A stretch of DNA of 12,324 bases from JAJFGI01 sp036397065 (GCA_036397065.1 DASWJP010000104.1:1-12324), one strand, 5' to 3'. Counted from the first letter of the stretch, positions 1 through 6,546 are shown. Numbers and translations are program-made. The notes: generated by a model from the letters alone, not told the origin.

Positions 1-56
1 GGCTCGACCGGTTGGAGGCAATTGTGATGCATGTGATGAAGGAAAGCGAAGAATGA
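1..56 (+). CDS. C-terminal end of a probable ArsR-family regulator (partial)
   Basis: An open frame enters from the left edge (codons in phase from base 3) and ends at a TGA at 54-56. It gives 17 residues, LDRLEAIVMHVMKESEE. The stop overlaps the ATG of the next gene in an ATGA, so the two are translationally coupled. ArsR-type winged-helix regulators often end in a helix of the form LDRLEA.., and they are very often encoded directly upstream of AHSA1/SRPBCC proteins. The assignment rests on that neighbour and on the short helical tail. Too little is present to confirm a helix-turn-helix, so the family is an inference. Confidence 0.5.
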   Translation, partial: LDRLEAIVMHVMKESEE

Positions 57-979
57 CACAGAATCTCGCTACAAACAGTGCGACCCTTGCGGTGCCTGAT
101 GATAGGAAGGGCCGCTTTGCGACGCTCACCTTCGAACGGGACGTGGCCGCGCCATTGGCCGCGCTGTGGGAGGCATGGACGGCCCCGAGCGCGCGGGCGA
201 TCTGGGCTGCGCCATCGCCCACAGTCACCGTGGAGATTTTGGAGGCCGACACCAGGGTGGGTGGTCGCGAGATCTCGCTCTGCAATGTAGAGGGCCAGCC
301 AGACATCCGCTGCGAGAATGGCTGGCTTGCGTTGAAGCCAGCAGTGTGCAGCGTGAACTACGAGGTGATCTCATCCGGAAGCGTGACGCAATCAGTAGCG
401 CTGGTGACGGCGGATATCTCAGGTACGCACGAGCGCAGCCGGTTGGTCGTGACGGTGCAGCTTTCCTCGCTGGCGGAGGACATGGAGGCAGGCTACCGGG
501 AGGGCTTCGGTGCCGGCCTGGACAACCTCGCGGGCGCGGCTGAACGGACTATGGTGCTGCAGCGGGTGATTCACGCGCCGCGATCCATCGTGTGGGGCGC
601 GTGGATGAACCCTGAAACGCTGCCGTTATGGTGGGGGCCGGAAGGCTTCTCCTGTCGCACGAGAAGGATCGATCTGCGCACGGGCGGCGAATGGGTATTC
701 GACATGATCGCGCCCGATGGCACGGTCTTCCCGAACCACCATCTCTATATCGAGGTCCGGCCCGAGGAGAGGATCGGCTACTCGCTGCTATGGGGCGAGA
801 ACGGGCCGAAACATGCCGACGCCTGGGCCTCGTTCGAGGATCAGGATGGGGCGACGAAGGTCACGCTGGGCATGGTGCTTAGTTCGGCTGCCGAGTTTCA
901 GGAGGCGAAGGGCTTCGGTGCCGTGGAACTGGGCCTGCAAACTCTGGGCAAACTGGAACGCTTCGTCAAATCCCGATGA
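53..979 (+). CDS. Tandem SRPBCC (AHSA1/activator of Hsp90 ATPase homolog-like) domain protein
   Basis: The 308-residue product carries two consecutive START/Bet v1-like SRPBCC domains, at about residues 23-161 and 167-305. Each opens with the family pattern of a beta strand, 'APxxxxWxAWxxPE/A' and a tryptophan-rich turn. In copy two this reads HAPRSIVWGAWMNPETLPLWWGP, and later has GGEW and a C-terminal amphipathic helix. Copy one has diverged: its WW turn is reduced to IWAAP. There is no signal peptide or membrane segment, so the protein should be cytoplasmic. The fold provides a hydrophobic ligand cavity; the ligand is unknown. The start is set by the ATGA overlap with the upstream partial regulator, an arrangement typical of ArsR-SRPBCC pairs. 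The two-domain length is about twice that of single-domain relatives. Confidence 0.85.
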   Translation: MTQNLATNSATLAVPDDRKGRFATLTFERDVAAPLAALWEAWTAPSARAIWAAPSPTVTVEILEADTRVGGREISLCNVEGQPDIRCENGWLALKPAVCSVNYEVISSGSVTQSVALVTADISGTHERSRLVVTVQLSSLAEDMEAGYREGFGAGLDNLAGAAERTMVLQRVIHAPRSIVWGAWMNPETLPLWWGPEGFSCRTRRIDLRTGGEWVFDMIAPDGTVFPNHHLYIEVRPEERIGYSLLWGENGPKHADAWASFEDQDGATKVTLGMVLSSAAEFQEAKGFGAVELGLQTLGKLERFVKSR

Positions 980-1004
980 ACTGCTGCGCCTTGGCAAGCT
1001 GATT

Positions 1005-1157
1005 TCAAGGATCAATTGAGAGGGCTATAACGTAGACGTAGTTCTCCGTTTCGTCGTTTTCGGCCCCCAATTCGTCCAGGCAATCGCCGCTTAAAATCCG
1101 TTTGCCCGTGTACCACTTGTGGCGCCAATACAGGGCAGGGATCTGAAGGTTTGTCAT
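1005..1157 (-). pseudogene. Decayed N-terminus of a PrpF-like isomerase/4-oxalomesaconate tautomerase
   Basis: A 50-codon minus-strand frame begins MTNLQIPALYWR and ends ..VIALSIDP before a TGA. PrpF-family proteins begin in the same way: '..IPA.YMRGGTSKG.FF..DLP...LL..GSPDP'. After YWR the expected RGGTSKG motif is not in frame. A neighbouring frame of the same bases reads G-A-T-S-G-T, and the third frame then reads FKRRLPGR, resembling the family's FF..DLP segment. The final ..VIALSIDP recalls the LLRVIGSPDP block. I read this as the first ~50 codons of a prpF-like gene damaged by small indels and cut off near base 1005, close to the end of the SRPBCC gene. Its ATG overlaps the stop of the RraA-like remnant, preserving an old operon junction. 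The recognition is by eye only. Confidence 0.5.
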
Positions 1158-1342
1158 TGATCGGTGGGAAAGCGTTTGTAGATCAGCTTGACGAGATCCG
1201 GAATGCTGGCTCCCTCGCCGAGCTTCCTGACACAGAACTTCTCTTTTTCCTGCGCCGCCTCGCACATCCCCAGAACCTCTTCCACGAGATCGTGCGGTAC
1301 GAAGCATATGCCAGCTTCCCCGGCCAGGACCGGATGGACAAC
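1154..1342 (-). pseudogene. C-terminal remnant of an RraA-like aldolase/demethylmenaquinone methyltransferase-like protein
   Basis: After an in-frame TAG at 1343-1345, the minus strand reads 62 residues starting VVHPVLAGEAGICFVP. It continues through HDLVEEVL, EAAQEKEKFCVRKLGEGASIPDLV and ends PTDQ. This matches the C-terminal part of RraA-fold proteins (4-hydroxy-4-methyl-2-oxoglutarate/4-carboxy-4-hydroxy-2-oxoadipate aldolases): 'VxPGD.V..D..GVxxVP...AEEVL..a...EEFVRE.L..GASI..L'. The usual VxPGDxVxxD segment is compressed to VHPVLAGE, which suggests an indel. The N-terminal two-thirds are absent, and the AraC gene ends only about 60 bases upstream. Codon choice in this frame is like real genes. 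The overlap of its TGA with the next ATG points to a former operon. The plus-strand frame over the same bases is a shadow. Confidence 0.6.
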
Positions 1343-1402
1343 CTATTGAGAGCTCACATCTAGGCGCGGTGGCAGATTCCGCCACGCGGTTCCGGACCAG
1401 CC

Positions 1403-1876
1403 TCATATCGCCCCGCGCATTTCGCCAAGCGCGACCTGCCGGGCCTTCAGGTAGTTTCCCGGTGTGTTGCCGTGCATCCGCTTGAAGTGCCGTGTGAAGT
1501 GGGTCTGGTCGACAAATCCCACGTCGACCGCGACGCCGGCGATGGGCTCGCCTTGCTTGAGCAACGTGGTGGCGCTCAAGACGCGAATTCGAATCAGCAA
1601 GGCGTGGGGGGTGATGCCCAGCTCTTTGCGAAAGGCGCGGATCACCTGAAACGCGCTCCACCCTGAAAGATCGGCCAAGTCTTGAACGGAAACGGCGGAG
1701 GAATAGTTCCGCAGCAAATGGCTCAAAGCCCGCGCCACCGGCTTGGAGACCTCGGACCGGTCGAATGCGTCAAGCACAGCCTCGACGTGGGGCCCATGGT
1801 GGGGCCCATCCTCGATCCCACGGTCGGCTTGATCGCACAACCTTTGGAGCGGCGTGGGGTGGGGCCGGCTTTGCAT
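1403..1876 (-). CDS. Short AraC-family regulator, DNA-binding domain only (probably N-terminally truncated)
   Basis: The product is about 157 residues. Its C-terminal ~100 residues form the double helix-turn-helix of AraC/XylS regulators: VQDLADLSGWSAFQVIRAFRKELGITP (first HTH), then GFVDQTHFTRHFKRMHGNTPGNY (second HTH and family signature). Full-length relatives have around 270-300 residues with an N-terminal cupin-like effector domain. Here only a ~50-residue linker precedes the HTH, so effector sensing is missing. I chose the ATG at 1876 because a purine-rich AGAGGGAGAA lies just before it. An in-frame GTG at 1942 would add 22 residues but has no ribosome site. The gene lies upstream of the decayed RraA-PrpF remnants on the same strand, so it may have controlled them. 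It could still bind DNA constitutively, or it may be another decaying gene. Confidence 0.7.
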   Translation of the reverse strand: MQSRPHPTPLQRLCDQADRGIEDGPHHGPHVEAVLDAFDRSEVSKPVARALSHLLRNYSSAVSVQDLADLSGWSAFQVIRAFRKELGITPHALLIRIRVLSATTLLKQGEPIAGVAVDVGFVDQTHFTRHFKRMHGNTPGNYLKARQVALGEMRGAI

Positions 1877-1955
1877 TTCTCCCTCTCGCGTGAGCTTTTT
1901 ATGACGTACTTTCCGCAGCTGCTCACTTATTCTCCATATCACAGGCTATTCGGTG

Positions 1956-1996
1956 TTGATAAACAATGCCAATTTCCTCAATATAGGTTGAGAAAA
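1956..1996 (+). promoter_or_regulatory. Candidate LysR-gene promoter with overlapping inverted-repeat operator
   Basis: A TTGATA (1956-1961) is followed after 17 bases by CAATAT (1979-1984), a weak sigma-70-like pair upstream of the LysR start. An inverted repeat TTTCCTCAA-TATAGG-TTGAGAAAA (1973-1996) matches in eight of nine positions and overlaps the -10. LysR regulators commonly bind such dyads and repress their own gene, so this is a plausible autoregulatory operator. The promoter elements are inferred from consensus; the dyad is seen directly. Confidence 0.4.
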
Positions 1997-2015
1997 ACTG
2001 ATGTCATAAGGGATC

Positions 2016-2930
2016 ATGCTCCGTCTTCCCCCCCTGAATGCCCTGAGAGCCTTCGAATCCGCGGCGCGCCATCTCAGCTTCAAGCGCGCGGCCGAGGAGC
2101 TCTGCGTCAGCCCGGGCGCCATCAGCCGCCACATCATCAATCTCGAAGACCACCTCGGCGTGAAGCTTTTTGAGCGCCGGTACCGCCAGGTGCGCCTGAC
2201 ACCGAACGGCACGTCCTATCTCTATGCAACGCACGCCGCCTTTATCGGCATCTCGAACGCGACGAACGCGCTCATGGATGAAGACAGCCAGAAGATGCTG
2301 AAGCTGAAGCTGCCGCCGACATGCGCGATTCGCTGGCTGGTGCCGCGCCTGGCCCGGTTTCATGCCCGCCACCCCGATCTCTCGGTCCAGGTGACGACCT
2401 CCCACGACGCGGTCGATTTCAACAAGGACGACATCGATGCCGGGATTAGTTACGGAACCGAGATCGGCCCCGGTCTTATGGGCGAACGCCTGTTCAGCGA
2501 GGTTCTCGTCCCCGTTTTGAGCCCCTCGCTGGCGGCTCAGATTCCGGATATTCACCGGCCGGAGGGGTTGTCCGAGTGCACGCTGCTACATTCGCTCCAG
2601 CGGCCCGACGACTGGCCGCAATGGTTCAAGGTCGCGGGCGTGCCGGAAATCAGCACGAACCAGGGGCTGATCTTCGAGAACTCCAGCCTGACGTATCAAG
2701 GGGTGATCGAGGGTCTCGGGATCGCCATTGCGCAGCTTGCCTTCGTCATCGATGAACTGAAATCCGGCCGCCTGATCACGCCGTTCAATATCCACGTGCA
2801 CAACCCTTCATCCTATTACTTTGTCTTCCCGAAGGAGAATGCAAAATCCGCCAAGATCCAGCGCCTGCACGCCTGGATCACACATGAAGCATCGTTGACA
2901 CGCGAGATCGGTGCCAAGTACGCCATATAG
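2016..2930 (+). CDS. LysR-family transcriptional regulator, GcvA-like
   Basis: This is a complete 304-residue LysR-type regulator. The winged helix-turn-helix spans residues 4-63: LPPLNALRAFESAARHLSF, then RAAEELCVSPGAISRHI, then LFERR...RLTPNG. The opening 'LPPLNALRAFE' and the FKRAAEEL/SPGAISR pattern are characteristic of the GcvA branch. A periplasmic-binding-fold effector domain follows at about 93-297. The ATG at 2016 has AAGGGA four bases upstream. The gene is transcribed convergently with the ABC transporter genes, whose last stop lies 35 bases beyond its own. It is the only full-length regulator next to the transport and catabolic module, so it is the best candidate to control it, perhaps through the palindrome at 6437-6496. 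The inducer is unknown. Confidence 0.9.
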   Translation: MLRLPPLNALRAFESAARHLSFKRAAEELCVSPGAISRHIINLEDHLGVKLFERRYRQVRLTPNGTSYLYATHAAFIGISNATNALMDEDSQKMLKLKLPPTCAIRWLVPRLARFHARHPDLSVQVTTSHDAVDFNKDDIDAGISYGTEIGPGLMGERLFSEVLVPVLSPSLAAQIPDIHRPEGLSECTLLHSLQRPDDWPQWFKVAGVPEISTNQGLIFENSSLTYQGVIEGLGIAIAQLAFVIDELKSGRLITPFNIHVHNPSSYYFVFPKENAKSAKIQRLHAWITHEASLTREIGAKYAI

Positions 2931-2934
2931 CACT

Positions 2935-2948
2935 CAGCCGGCGGGCTG
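2935..2948. terminator. Small hairpin between convergent LysR and permease genes
   Basis: CAGCC-GGCG-GGCTG forms a 5-bp stem with a 4-base loop, midway in the 35-bp gap between two convergent stop codons. It would fold on transcripts from either strand. No T-run follows on either side, so it is at best a weak bidirectional terminator or an mRNA end-protecting hairpin. Confidence 0.25.
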
Positions 2949-2965
2949 CATCAATTGAGAGCCAT

Positions 2966-3751
2966 CTAGCCGCCGAGCATGGTGGCCTGAACCGGCGCCC
3001 GGTGCAGGTGGCGGTCCAGCATGAGCAGCCCGGCATTGATCAGGCCGGCAAACAACGCCAGCAGCAGCGTGACGGACATGATGACGTCCATGTCATGCAG
3101 GCCGATCGCGTTCATGAGCATGAATCCAAGCCCGCTGCGGGAGCCGAACATCTCGCTCAGCAGGGTGCCGATCAGGGTCAGCGAGAAGCCGACGCGCAGC
3201 CCCGTGAACACCTCCGGCATCGAAGCCGGCATCAGCACCGTGAAGAAAAGCTCGCGCGGCCCGAGCTGCATCACCAGCGCGGTCTTTACGAAGACCGGCT
3301 TGATATTGCGAACGGCGTTCATGGTGAACAGCGCGATGGGAATGATGCCGTGAAGGGCGCCAAAAGCCACCTCGGCCTCGATGCCGATACCGAAGAACAG
3401 GAGGATGATCGGATAAAGCGTGACTTTCGGGATGGAATAGATGCCGACCAGGATCGGTTCGGCCACTTCGCCGGACAGCCGGTGGTAGCCCAGAATAGCG
3501 CCGATCACGACGCCGCCGGCCGAGGCCAGGGCCAGGGCGATCAGGAAGGCCGAGAACGTGGCCCAGACGTGCGGCCAGAACTCCGCCGACAGAAGTGTCT
3601 GTATCGAATAGGCGAAGGTGCCGAACGGCGTGGTCATGGCCACGTCGCCGGCCCACCAATGGGCGATCTGCCAAGCCGTGATCAGCACCGCGATCAGCAC
3701 CAGCCAATCGACCAGTTGCTCCGGCGGTGCCCAGCGCCGGCGCGCGGTCAT
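2966..3751 (-). CDS. ABC transporter permease, NitT/TauT (SsuC-like) family
   Basis: This 261-residue integral membrane protein has about six hydrophobic segments: near residues 15-33, 66-88, 97-118, 125-145, 185-205 and 224-245. The cytoplasmic coupling (EAA) loop can be seen as LVMQLGPRELFFTVLMPASMPEVFTGLRV, the binding-protein-dependent permease pattern that contacts the ATPase. The IPKVTLYPIILLFFG block is typical of nitrate/sulfonate/taurine-type permeases. Its ATG overlaps the TGA of the upstream permease (ATGA), with GAGG six bases before the start, so the two are coupled. Two different permease subunits imply a heterodimeric channel. It is the last gene of the transporter operon and converges on the LysR gene. 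Confidence 0.88.
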   Translation of the reverse strand: MTARRRWAPPEQLVDWLVLIAVLITAWQIAHWWAGDVAMTTPFGTFAYSIQTLLSAEFWPHVWATFSAFLIALALASAGGVVIGAILGYHRLSGEVAEPILVGIYSIPKVTLYPIILLFFGIGIEAEVAFGALHGIIPIALFTMNAVRNIKPVFVKTALVMQLGPRELFFTVLMPASMPEVFTGLRVGFSLTLIGTLLSEMFGSRSGLGFMLMNAIGLHDMDVIMSVTLLLALFAGLINAGLLMLDRHLHRAPVQATMLGG

Positions 3752-4506
3752 GCGAAGCCTCGCCGTTGCATCAACTTCTTTTCCCAGGAATGGAGCGTCA
3801 TGTTGATGGCCAGCACCAGCGTCAGGATGAACAGAATCAGCGAATACATCGTGAGGTTGTCGAAGTTGTGATAGGCGTAGGAAATACTGTGGCCGAGGCC
3901 CCTGCTGGAGAGAATGAATTCCGAGCCGATCACGCCGATGAAGGAATAGGCAATGGCCAGCTTGACGCCGGTGAACAGATAGGGCGCGGCGAAGGGCAGC
4001 ACGATGCGCCGGGCAATGTCGACCCGGCTCATACCAAGTATACGCCCGGTTTTCACCAGCACCGGCGGAATCCGGTCAAGACCGTTCAGCGTGTTGATGA
4101 CCACGGCGGCGACGGCATAGAGAAAGCCGATCACGATCTTTGGGATGTCGGTCAACCCGAACAGCACGATAAATATCGGGTAGAAGACGAACACCGGCAC
4201 CGAATAGTAGGTCGCCAGCAGCGGGTCGATGGTGCGGCGCACCCTGCGGAACTGGTGGATCAGCGCGCCGGCGACGAAGCCGACGGTGACCGAGGTAACC
4301 AGTGCGATACCAACCGAGGAGAGGGTGGTGGCCATATCCCCTTTGATCTTGCCCGACCACAGCAACCCGACAATCCCGATCACCATTTCCGAGGGCGGGA
4401 TCATGGTAAAACGGGCGATGACTCCGAACTGACACAACAGTTCGACCACGGCGAACGTAACGATCAGCACGAGAATGCGAAGCTTGGTGACTCGCTTCAT
4501 TCTCAT
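3748..4506 (-). CDS. ABC transporter permease, NitT/TauT family
   Basis: This product of about 252 residues is predicted in the inner membrane. Hydrophobic segments lie near the N-terminus (LRILVLIVTFAVVELL) and at four to five later places. The EAA-type coupling loop reads GRILGMSRVDIARRIVLPFAAPYLFTG, and the segment YYSVPVFVFYPIFIVLFG matches the equivalent block in the partner permease. The start at 4506 is chosen because its ATG overlaps the TGA of the ATPase gene as ATGA. A second ATG two codons later is possible. A longer in-frame start at 4563 would overlap the ATPase gene by about 60 bases and add a non-hydrophobic leader, so it is unlikely. It pairs with the downstream permease to form the channel. 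Confidence 0.87.
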   Translation of the reverse strand: MRMKRVTKLRILVLIVTFAVVELLCQFGVIARFTMIPPSEMVIGIVGLLWSGKIKGDMATTLSSVGIALVTSVTVGFVAGALIHQFRRVRRTIDPLLATYYSVPVFVFYPIFIVLFGLTDIPKIVIGFLYAVAAVVINTLNGLDRIPPVLVKTGRILGMSRVDIARRIVLPFAAPYLFTGVKLAIAYSFIGVIGSEFILSSRGLGHSISYAYHNFDNLTMYSLILFILTLVLAINMTLHSWEKKLMQRRGFA

Positions 4507-5306
4507 GTGGCTTTCTTCTCCAAATTCATCGCCTTCATGGACTCCGCACGGAGCAGTGTCCAAAGCCGCGCCGTGATCTCGCCAAAGCGTGCTTCCGAGA
4601 CGATCCGGCTGTCGCGGTCCCGGGCCCAGCCGGTTTCGACGATCTCAAGAAACACACCGGGCCGCGAGGACATGACACCGACCCGGTCGGAGAGCATGGC
4701 GGCCTCGTCCAGCGCGTGGGTGATCAGCAGTATGGTGGCGCCGGTCTGGCGCCAAAGGTTGAGCAGTTCATCGCCCATTAGCAGCCGTGTCTGCTGGTCG
4801 AGCGCGCCAAATGGCTCGTCGAGCAGAATCAGCTGCGGCTGCAGCACCAACGTGCGGGCGATACACACCCGCTGGCGCATGCCGCCGGAAAGCTGGGCCG
4901 GATAGGCTTTCTCGAAACCGGTCAAACCCATCAGGGCGATGGCGTCCTTGACCGTACTGGCGACTTCCGTCTCCGATACACCTTTGCGGCGCAGACCGAA
5001 GGCGATGTTGTCGCGCACCGTCAGCCAGGGAAAACTGGCATCGTCCTGAAACACGACGCCGACGCCATCCACTACCTTGCCGCCGACCGGCGCACCGTTG
5101 ATCAGCACCTCCCCCTCGGAGACCGGGGCGAGACTGGCGATAACCTCGAGCAGCGTCGACTTGCCGCACCCCGAGGGCCCAACCACCCCGAAGAACTCGC
5201 CGGCTTTCAGCTCAAGATCGATCGGCCCGAGCGCATGCAAGGGGGGTTGGCCCGCATTGCCCGGATAAACTCTCGTAACGTGGCGCAATTCGCCATGCGC
5301 ACCCAT
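4503..5306 (-). CDS. ABC transporter ATP-binding protein, NitT/TauT (SsuB/TauB-like) family
   Basis: This 267-residue ATPase subunit has every nucleotide-binding motif in place. Walker A is GPSGCGKST (43-51), the Q-loop glutamine is Q87, the signature is LSGGM (139-143), Walker B is LILLDEP (159-165) with catalytic E164, the D-loop is GALD (167-170) and the switch histidine is H197. The FPWLTVRDNIAFGL stretch after the Q-loop is characteristic of nitrate/sulfonate/taurine importers. GGGAG lies six bases before the ATG at 5306. The enzyme acts on the cytoplasmic face, powering uptake through the two permeases encoded after it. It lies 71 bp downstream of the binding-protein gene stop, across a hairpin, and is coupled by ATGA to the next permease. 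Confidence 0.93.
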   Translation of the reverse strand: MGAHGELRHVTRVYPGNAGQPPLHALGPIDLELKAGEFFGVVGPSGCGKSTLLEVIASLAPVSEGEVLINGAPVGGKVVDGVGVVFQDDASFPWLTVRDNIAFGLRRKGVSETEVASTVKDAIALMGLTGFEKAYPAQLSGGMRQRVCIARTLVLQPQLILLDEPFGALDQQTRLLMGDELLNLWRQTGATILLITHALDEAAMLSDRVGVMSSRPGVFLEIVETGWARDRDSRIVSEARFGEITARLWTLLRAESMKAMNLEKKAT

Positions 5307-5346
5307 CGGTGTCTCCCGACTATCGCTGGATCTTACTTGTCTTGGC

Positions 5347-5363
5347 TACGCATGGCGTGCGTA
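5347..5363 (-). promoter_or_regulatory. Intercistronic hairpin between binding-protein and ATPase genes
   Basis: TACGCA-TGGCG-TGCGTA is a perfect 6-bp stem with a 5-base loop, in the 71-bp gap downstream of the binding-protein stop. Hairpins at this place in ABC operons are known to stabilise the upstream message or cause partial termination, so that the binding protein exceeds the membrane components. The minus-strand transcript lacks a T-run after the stem, so full termination is unlikely. Function is inferred. Confidence 0.35.
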
Positions 5364-5377
5364 AAACCCGTTCACCC

Positions 5378-6379
5378 TCAGTATTTATTCAACTGATCCT
5401 TCGGCAAGAACGAGGTATCGACAATCGCATCCCAATCCATATCCGAATAGTCTTGCCCCAGGAGCCGCTGCGCGTCGGCCAGGTTCTTCATGCTGGCCAG
5501 ATAGATTGCGCCTTCGCTCCAGTAACGCACCTTGTCGGGGCCGGTCGGACGCTGCAACTGGATGATCAGCTTTTCGGCGACTTCTTCGGATACCTTGTAT
5601 GGGCCGGCCACGTGCTTGGCCGCCTCAGCCGGGTTGTCGTTCATGAGCTGCACCGCTTTCTGCCGTGCCAGCAGCATGTTCTTCAGGAAGTCCGGCCGTG
5701 CTGCGATGGCCCGGTCGGTGGTAATTCCAAGCACGTCGACGAGCGGCGGCAGAACATCCGGTGCCCAGGTCAGCAACCGGTACTTGCCCGGGCTCTTGGA
5801 GAACAATGGCTCGACGATCGGCGCGACATCAAGCTGACCATGCTCGAGCGCGGCGAGGCCGGGACCGAAACCACCGGTCGAGATGGTTTCCACTTCGTCC
5901 GACTTGAAGCCGGCCGCCTCGACCAGCATCAACGCCAGCGCCTGAGTGGTCGAATTCGGATTGGTGTATCCGAGCTTCGCGCCCTTCATGTCCTGGATCT
6001 TCTGGATCGGCGAATCGGGCATCACGACCCAGCCGATTTCCGCCACCGTGTTGCATGTGGTGGCGATGATCTTGATGTCGGCTCCGCCGCGGATGGCGGC
6101 CAGTGCGGCGGTCAAGCCAGCCTCACCAAAAGAAAGATCGCCCGCCAGCAGATTCCGGATCGTCGGCGCGCCGCCTGGCGAGCTACGGATGCCGGTGATA
6201 TCGAGGCCGTACTCGGCGAAATAACCTGCCCCAAGCGCTACGGCATACGGCATGCCGTTCGTGCCGACGCCGTAATTCGAAATTTCGATTTCTTCGGCCA
6301 CGACCGGGGTCGCGGCCATTGCCGTCAGCGCGAAGAGCCCTGTCAGGCTGTTGCGCAGCCTCGTGTTCTCATGCAGCAT
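5378..6379 (-). CDS. ABC transporter substrate-binding protein, NMT1/SsuA-like
   Basis: This product of 333 residues is a periplasmic binding protein of the NitT/TauT group. An N-terminal signal peptide (basic start, then SLTGLFALTAMAATPVVA) is predicted to be cut after residue ~28, before EEIEIS. No lipobox cysteine is seen, so it should be a free periplasmic protein. The family core is present: GMPYAVALGAGYFAEYGLDI, the GGAPTIRNLLAGDLSFGEAG segment, then DMKGAKLGYTNPNSTTQ in the ligand cleft. The start at 6379 is chosen for its strong GGAGG five bases upstream; an ATG four codons earlier would put that site inside the gene. It is the first gene of the transporter operon and faces the catabolic genes across the palindromic region. 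The ligand is probably an organic anion. Confidence 0.9.
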   Translation of the reverse strand: MLHENTRLRNSLTGLFALTAMAATPVVAEEIEISNYGVGTNGMPYAVALGAGYFAEYGLDITGIRSSPGGAPTIRNLLAGDLSFGEAGLTAALAAIRGGADIKIIATTCNTVAEIGWVVMPDSPIQKIQDMKGAKLGYTNPNSTTQALALMLVEAAGFKSDEVETISTGGFGPGLAALEHGQLDVAPIVEPLFSKSPGKYRLLTWAPDVLPPLVDVLGITTDRAIAARPDFLKNMLLARQKAVQLMNDNPAEAAKHVAGPYKVSEEVAEKLIIQLQRPTGPDKVRYWSEGAIYLASMKNLADAQRLLGQDYSDMDWDAIVDTSFLPKDQLNKY

Positions 6380-6436
6380 TGTTTCCTCCAAAGGTTCTTA
6401 TTGTCGGCCTATCCTGACAGAGCCAATCGAGCGCTC

Positions 6437-6496
6437 TAGGAGGAAATTGCGCTTCGGCAGGGAAATCTCCTGCCGCTGGATCGCAATTTCCTCCTA
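6437..6496. promoter_or_regulatory. 60-bp nested perfect palindrome in the divergent promoter region
   Basis: Outer arms of 15 bases, TAGGAGGAAATTGCG (6437-6451) and CGCAATTTCCTCCTA (6482-6496), are perfectly complementary. Inside them lies a second perfect stem, CGGCAGG (6455-6461) and CCTGCCG (6469-6475), with a 7-base loop. The two stems share almost the same centre. Two 8-bp palindromes flank the element, GAGCGCTC and CTGATCAG. It sits between the start of the binding-protein gene (minus) and the first catabolic gene (plus), so it lies in or near both promoters. No T-run follows, which argues against a plain terminator. An operator for a regulator controlling both arms is the most likely reading; an mRNA leader hairpin is the alternative. 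Confidence 0.6.
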
Positions 6497-6546
6497 TCTG
6501 ATCAGCAGCTCCCCCCGTCTAAATGCCCATCAATGAACGGGAGCAG

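Noticed and set aside
1151..1363. A 70-codon plus-strand frame starting MSLIGGKAFVD
   Set aside because: It is antisense to the RraA-like remnant, whose minus-strand translation matches a known family much better.
1005..1661. A 218-codon minus-strand open frame across the gap and into the AraC gene
   Set aside because: Its upper part is a shadow of the AraC gene in another frame and its middle is arginine/serine-rich without family features. Only its last 50 codons are meaningful, as the PrpF-like remnant.
1011..2961. A 12-base direct repeat ATCAATTGAGAG at 1011-1022 and 2950-2961
   Set aside because: In 12 kb, several 12-base matches are expected by chance. Nothing else is shared around the two copies, so it is not evidence for an insertion or deletion.
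3002..4905. Long plus-strand frames (289 and 392 codons) opposite the two permeases and ATPase
   Set aside because: They are rich in His, Gln, Asp and Arg without domains, as expected for antisense frames of GC-rich genes. The minus-strand products have full transporter motifs.
5309..6439. A 376-codon plus-strand frame opposite the substrate-binding protein gene
   Set aside because: It is an antisense shadow. The minus strand has a signal peptide, a strong ribosome site and a recognisable binding-protein sequence.
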